Origin: Acetatifactor sp.
Lineage (GTDB): Bacteria > Bacillota > Clostridia > Lachnospirales > Lachnospiraceae
Assembly (NCBI GenBank): GCA_016293615.1
Contig: JAEDDX010000038.1
Span: forward strand, 1-26,761
DNA: 26,761 bases
Reading direction: 5' to 3'
Shown: piece after piece, positions 23,755 to 26,761 of the stretch
Layout: each line of letters begins with the position of its first letter
Numbering within the stretch: the stretch's first letter is position 1
Notes under the pieces: model-generated
Databases searched by the model: none
What the model saw: only the letters and a program-made list of their open reading frames with translations
Told to the model about the DNA's origin: nothing
Program-made: the position numbers and the translations under genes

Positions 23755-25875
23755 ATGTTTGCGATCTATAAAAGGGAATTGAAATCTTACTTTTGCTCCT
23801 TTATCGGTTTGTTGTTTATCGCAGTGACGCTGTTTTTTGTCAGTCTGTATTTCCTGCTGTACAATCTGTATCAGGGGTATCCGTATATCACCTATGCGAT
23901 CTCCAGCGTGCTGTTTTTGTTCCTGATCTCTGTGCCGGTGTTGAGTATGCGTGTTCTGGCGGAGGAGAGAAGGTCGAAGACGGACCAGCTGATTCTGACA
24001 TCACCCGTCTCGGTCGGCGGAATCGTCGCAGGTAAGTTTCTGGCATTGTTGACGATCTTTGCGATACCGACGGCAATCGTATGCACCTATCCCCTGCTCA
24101 TGAGCAGGTTCGGAACCGTGCCGATGGCGGAAAACTACCTGGCCATTCTCGCCTTTTTCCTGTACGGTATGGCATCCATTGCGGTTGGCGTGTTGGTTTC
24201 CTCCCTGACGGAGAGCCAGGTCATCGCTGCGGTCGTCTGCTTCATCGTGCTGTTCATCGGCTATATGATGGACGGACTCTGCAGTCTGATTTCCCAGACG
24301 GGGAATCTTTTCACGAAGGTGCTTGGGCTGTTTGACATGGCGACTCCTTTTACAGAGATGCTAAACGGCACCCTCAATCTGAAATCCGTCCTGTATTTCC
24401 TTCTGTTGACCGGGTTTGCACTGTTTCTGACCGTGCAGTCCATCCAGAAGAGACGATACAGTACCTCCGTGAAAAATCTGAGCCTCACAGCCTACAGCAC
24501 GGGCGCAATAGCCCTGGCAGCAGCACTGATCGCTGCCGTGAATCTGGTTGTGAGTGAAATGCCCTCCTCCTGGACCAGCTGGGACATCACACAGAATCAG
24601 CTGTACTCCCTGACGGATAGGTCGAAGGAGTATTTAAAGACCCTGACGGAGGATGTCACGATCTATGTCTTAAGCTCCGAGGACGGACAGGACAAAACCC
24701 TGGGACAGACGCTCGCACTCTATGACGAACTCTCCGACCATGTGACGGTGGAATATGTGGACCCGAGCGTGAACCCCAGATTCTACACGCAGTACACCGA
24801 CCAGACCAGCTATAACAGTCTTATCGTGGTAAGTGATAAGCGCAACAAGGTCATCGATTACAGCGATATCTATGTGACGGAGTACAACTATGATTATTAT
24901 AGCGGCAGTTATTCGTCCGATACTACGGGTTACGACGCCGAGGGACAGATCACCAGTGCCATCGGTTATGTTGTGTCTGATGACATGCCGAAGCTCTATC
25001 TGACGGACGGACATGGCGAAAATACCTTCACTTCGACCTTTACGGAGGCGTTGAAGAAGGAAAATGTGGATTACGAAACGCTTCGCCTGATGGACTGTGA
25101 ACAAGTCCCGGAGGATGCGGCGGCGCTGGTCATTTATTCGGCTGTCAGCGACTTTTCCGAAGATGACAGGGATAAGGTGATCTCTTATCTCGATCAGGGA
25201 GGAAAAGTGATCTATATTGCGGGGTATGCGCCTGAGGAAACATTCCACAATCTGGACGCCGTGCTGGAACACATGGGCCTGTCCGTGGCGGAGGGACTTG
25301 TCGTGGAAACCGATCAGTCCGGCTACTATCGAAACCCGTATTATCTGCTGCCGACGATCGGTTACAGCAGTTACACGACCGGTTTGAACGGCAAATACTA
25401 TGTGTTTGCTCCCTATGTCCAGGGAATCATAACGGAGGAGAGAGACGATATCATTTATGATGCATTCCTCACGACCTCGGATTCGGCCTATTCCAAGATT
25501 GATACAGGCAATGCGGCGGAGCTTTCCAAGACAGAGTCCGATATTGCGGGACCCTTCGCAGTCGGTGTCAGTGCACAGAAGGAGACAGAGGAGGGTGACG
25601 GAGGCGTGCTGGTTGCCTTCGGATGCTCCCAGATCTTCACGGACAGTGCCGACACTATGGTGAGCGGTGCCAACAGAATGCTGTTCAGCAATACGGTCAG
25701 TGCCTTTGCCCAGAAGGAAGTCAGTGTCTCCATTCCGGCGAAGAGCTATGAGCTCGATTATCTTACCGTGTCTGAGCAGGATGTGATCCTTTTGGGTCTG
25801 CTGACAGTGGTGCTGATTCCCGCGGGCTGTGTGATTGCAGGCTTTGTGATCTGGTTGCGGAGGAGGAAGCGTTGA
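23755..25875 (+). CDS. ABC-2 permease fused to GldG-type auxiliary domain
   Basis: A 706-residue fusion. Residues 1-235 are an ABC-2 permease with six helices (start MFAIYKRELKSYFCSFIGLL; EERRSKTDQLILTSPVSVGGIVAGK is the conserved loop). A further helix at about 245-265 leads into a large extracytoplasmic GldG/ABC_transp_aux domain (SSWTSWDITQNQLYSLTDRS, then YLTDGHGENTF and GGKVIYIAGY), and a C-terminal helix at about 680-700 anchors it. In Bacteroidota, GldF and GldG are separate gliding-motility proteins; fusion forms occur in other phyla with unknown substrate. GGGAGGAG precedes ATG 23755. It is coupled to the DUF4340 gene by a TGATG overlap. Confidence 0.9.
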   Translation: MFAIYKRELKSYFCSFIGLLFIAVTLFFVSLYFLLYNLYQGYPYITYAISSVLFLFLISVPVLSMRVLAEERRSKTDQLILTSPVSVGGIVAGKFLALLTIFAIPTAIVCTYPLLMSRFGTVPMAENYLAILAFFLYGMASIAVGVLVSSLTESQVIAAVVCFIVLFIGYMMDGLCSLISQTGNLFTKVLGLFDMATPFTEMLNGTLNLKSVLYFLLLTGFALFLTVQSIQKRRYSTSVKNLSLTAYSTGAIALAAALIAAVNLVVSEMPSSWTSWDITQNQLYSLTDRSKEYLKTLTEDVTIYVLSSEDGQDKTLGQTLALYDELSDHVTVEYVDPSVNPRFYTQYTDQTSYNSLIVVSDKRNKVIDYSDIYVTEYNYDYYSGSYSSDTTGYDAEGQITSAIGYVVSDDMPKLYLTDGHGENTFTSTFTEALKKENVDYETLRLMDCEQVPEDAAALVIYSAVSDFSEDDRDKVISYLDQGGKVIYIAGYAPEETFHNLDAVLEHMGLSVAEGLVVETDQSGYYRNPYYLLPTIGYSSYTTGLNGKYYVFAPYVQGIITEERDDIIYDAFLTTSDSAYSKIDTGNAAELSKTESDIAGPFAVGVSAQKETEEGDGGVLVAFGCSQIFTDSADTMVSGANRMLFSNTVSAFAQKEVSVSIPAKSYELDYLTVSEQDVILLGLLTVVLIPAGCVIAGFVIWLRRRKR

Positions 25876-26513
25876 TGAGCGGACAAAAAAGGCAAATGAT
25901 TGTGATGATAGTGTTGCTGGCCGTGTTGGCCGGGGCATATTTCGGAGTGCGGCAGTACAGAAAGGTGTTGGCAAACAAGCCGGCTGAGAATACGAGTGTG
26001 ACGGTGCTTTCCGCATCCGCGGAGGACCTGGTGTCCTTTTCCTATATTTTAGACGGAGAAGAGTATGCTTTTGAGAAGAACGACGATGTCTGGTACGCGA
26101 CAGACGACCCTGAAAGAACGCTGATCCAGTACAAGGTGAAGGCAATGGCAAACGCCCTGACGCCGCTGGCGGCAACACAGGCCATAGAGCAGGTGACAGT
26201 TCCGGAGCAGTACGGCCTGACCGAGCCCTCCCTGGTGATCACGGCAAACACTTCCGAGGGAAGCTTTACCTTCTATGTCGGGGATCAGAACGACCTGACC
26301 GGCGAGTATTATTTGAGGGCAGACGCGCAGGACATCGTATACACGGTTGCTTCCTCGAAGGTCAGCTCCTTCTGCTACACTATGGACGAACTGACCGAGA
26401 CGGAGAAGGAAGCATCGACGGAAGCATCCGAATCCGAAGAAGCATCTGCGGGGCAGGAAGCATCGACGGAAACATCCGAATCCGAAGAAGCACCTGCGGG
26501 GCAGGAAGAATAG
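25875..26513 (+). CDS. DUF4340-type membrane-anchored protein
   Basis: A 212-residue protein with one N-terminal helix (about 8-25) and an extracytoplasmic domain. Segments SFSYILDGEEYAFEKNDDVWY and EQVTVPEQYGLTEPSLVITA are typical of DUF4340, a domain usually encoded next to GldG-like genes and predicted to work with them. Start ATG 25875 overlaps the stop of the permease gene; a TTG one codon earlier is less likely. The last 33 codons contain two copies of a 16-residue Glu/Ser/Ala-rich repeat. The protein is short for the family, where a second DUF4340 unit is often present, so the C terminus may be reduced. Confidence 0.85.
   Translation: MSGQKRQMIVMIVLLAVLAGAYFGVRQYRKVLANKPAENTSVTVLSASAEDLVSFSYILDGEEYAFEKNDDVWYATDDPERTLIQYKVKAMANALTPLAATQAIEQVTVPEQYGLTEPSLVITANTSEGSFTFYVGDQNDLTGEYYLRADAQDIVYTVASSKVSSFCYTMDELTETEKEASTEASESEEASAGQEASTETSESEEAPAGQEE
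26409..26504 (+). repeat. Two tandem 48-bp repeats within the DUF4340 gene
   Basis: Units 26409-26456 and 26457-26504 encode EASTEASESEEASAGQ and EASTETSESEEAPAGQ. They differ at only two bases that I can see, so the duplication is recent. Confidence 0.88.
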
Positions 26514-26541
26514 AATCCGCACCCGGAACAATAAAAGCAAC

Positions 26542-26578
26542 AAAAAAAGGGGCCGCCGCACATTGGTGCGACAGCCCC
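26542..26578 (-). terminator. Terminator of the convergent - strand gene
   Basis: On the - strand GGGGCTGTCGCAC pairs with GTGCGGCGGCCCC (two G-U pairs) around CAAT and is followed by seven Ts. On the + strand the same hairpin has two A-C mismatches and only a short T-run, so it mainly serves the - strand but may work for both converging operons. Confidence 0.85.
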
Positions 26579-26600
26579 TTGATTTATGTAGTTTCGCGGA

Positions 26601-26761
26601 TTATTTGGCGTCCTTGTCGATCTTCTTAACGAAGAAGACGGAGAGCAGCAAAGCGATGATGTAAAGGACGATGGTCAGGTACAGTACATTCTGATAACCT
26701 GCGGGGTTAACCATAACACCGTGTACCTCCTTGTACTCACCGGAGTGGGAAACGATGAAGT
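26601..26761 (-). CDS. C-terminal end of a membrane transporter-like protein (5' end outside window)
   Basis: The complementary strand is open from the right edge to a TAA at 26601-26603, giving 53 codons. The sequence holds one hydrophobic helix (NVLYLTIVLYIIALLLSVFF) and a short charged cytoplasmic tail VKKIDKDAK, a common ending for major-facilitator or similar permeases. HSGEYKEVHGVMVNPAGYQ precedes the helix. Too little is present to name the family. It converges on the DUF4340 operon and uses the terminator at 26542-26578. Confidence 0.65.
   Translation of the reverse strand, partial: FIVSHSGEYKEVHGVMVNPAGYQNVLYLTIVLYIIALLLSVFFVKKIDKDAK

Noticed and set aside
24670..26178. 502-codon - strand open frame opposite the GldG-type gene
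   Set aside because: The + strand encodes clear GldG and DUF4340 domains there. The reverse frame has no recognisable motif and is a codon-usage shadow.

Overview
The window looks like chromosomal DNA of an anaerobic Clostridia species, most likely a gut Lachnospiraceae. The support is circumstantial: AGGAGG-type ribosome sites, an EIICBA glucose transporter of the Bacillus/Clostridium kind, a clostridial siroheme/ferredoxin protein, a VTC/CotH remnant and a TnpW-bearing element. All complete genes are on the + strand; one gene at the right edge is on the - strand. I found no rRNA, tRNA or CRISPR.

Layout. (1) 1-~1750: the tail of a visibly AT-richer integrative element, with a VapE/VirE-type ATPase (cut by the window edge), a block of GTTAC/GTAAC repeats, and tnpW. 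It runs directly into a rhodanese gene that has lost its 5' half. (2) 2043-4229: a glucose-type PTS EIICBA, followed by a palindrome and two imperfect hairpin repeats. (3) 4465-7996: a hybrid sensor histidine kinase and a small orphan membrane protein. (4) 8091-8263: a good promoter driving a 33-codon ORF that resembles the start of an Hpt domain. (5) 8307-12203: a siroheme/4Fe-4S AsrC-like redox protein, a structured and repeat-rich intergenic segment, then a complete FecBCD-type metal-chelate ABC importer ending in a terminator. (6) 12400-22055: a ten-gene Mrp/complex-I-like antiporter operon with its own promoter and terminator. (7) 22147-22488: a chimeric ORF joining the start of a VTC polyphosphate-polymerase domain to what looks like a CotH-family C terminus. 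(8) 22668-26513: a GldA / GldF-GldG fusion / DUF4340 ABC operon. (9) 26542-26761: a terminator and the C-terminal end of a convergent membrane-protein gene.

How the genes fit together. The antiporter operon is the most notable unit. It holds E, F, G, an MbhD-like, an MbhE-MnhB fusion and C subunits, plus four separate NuoL/M/N-type ion-channel subunits. A classical Mrp system has two (MrpA and MrpD). No hydrogenase or quinone module gene lies between its promoter and terminator, so it appears to be a stand-alone cation/proton antiporter with an enlarged channel array, unless its electron-transfer partner is encoded elsewhere. The AsrC-like protein and the metal importer are neighbours and may share an iron or tetrapyrrole theme, but that is inference.

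The window also carries three degraded genes (rhodanese, Hpt-like, VTC/CotH chimera), each next to intact genes. This suggests repeated local deletion or insertion on this stretch of chromosome.
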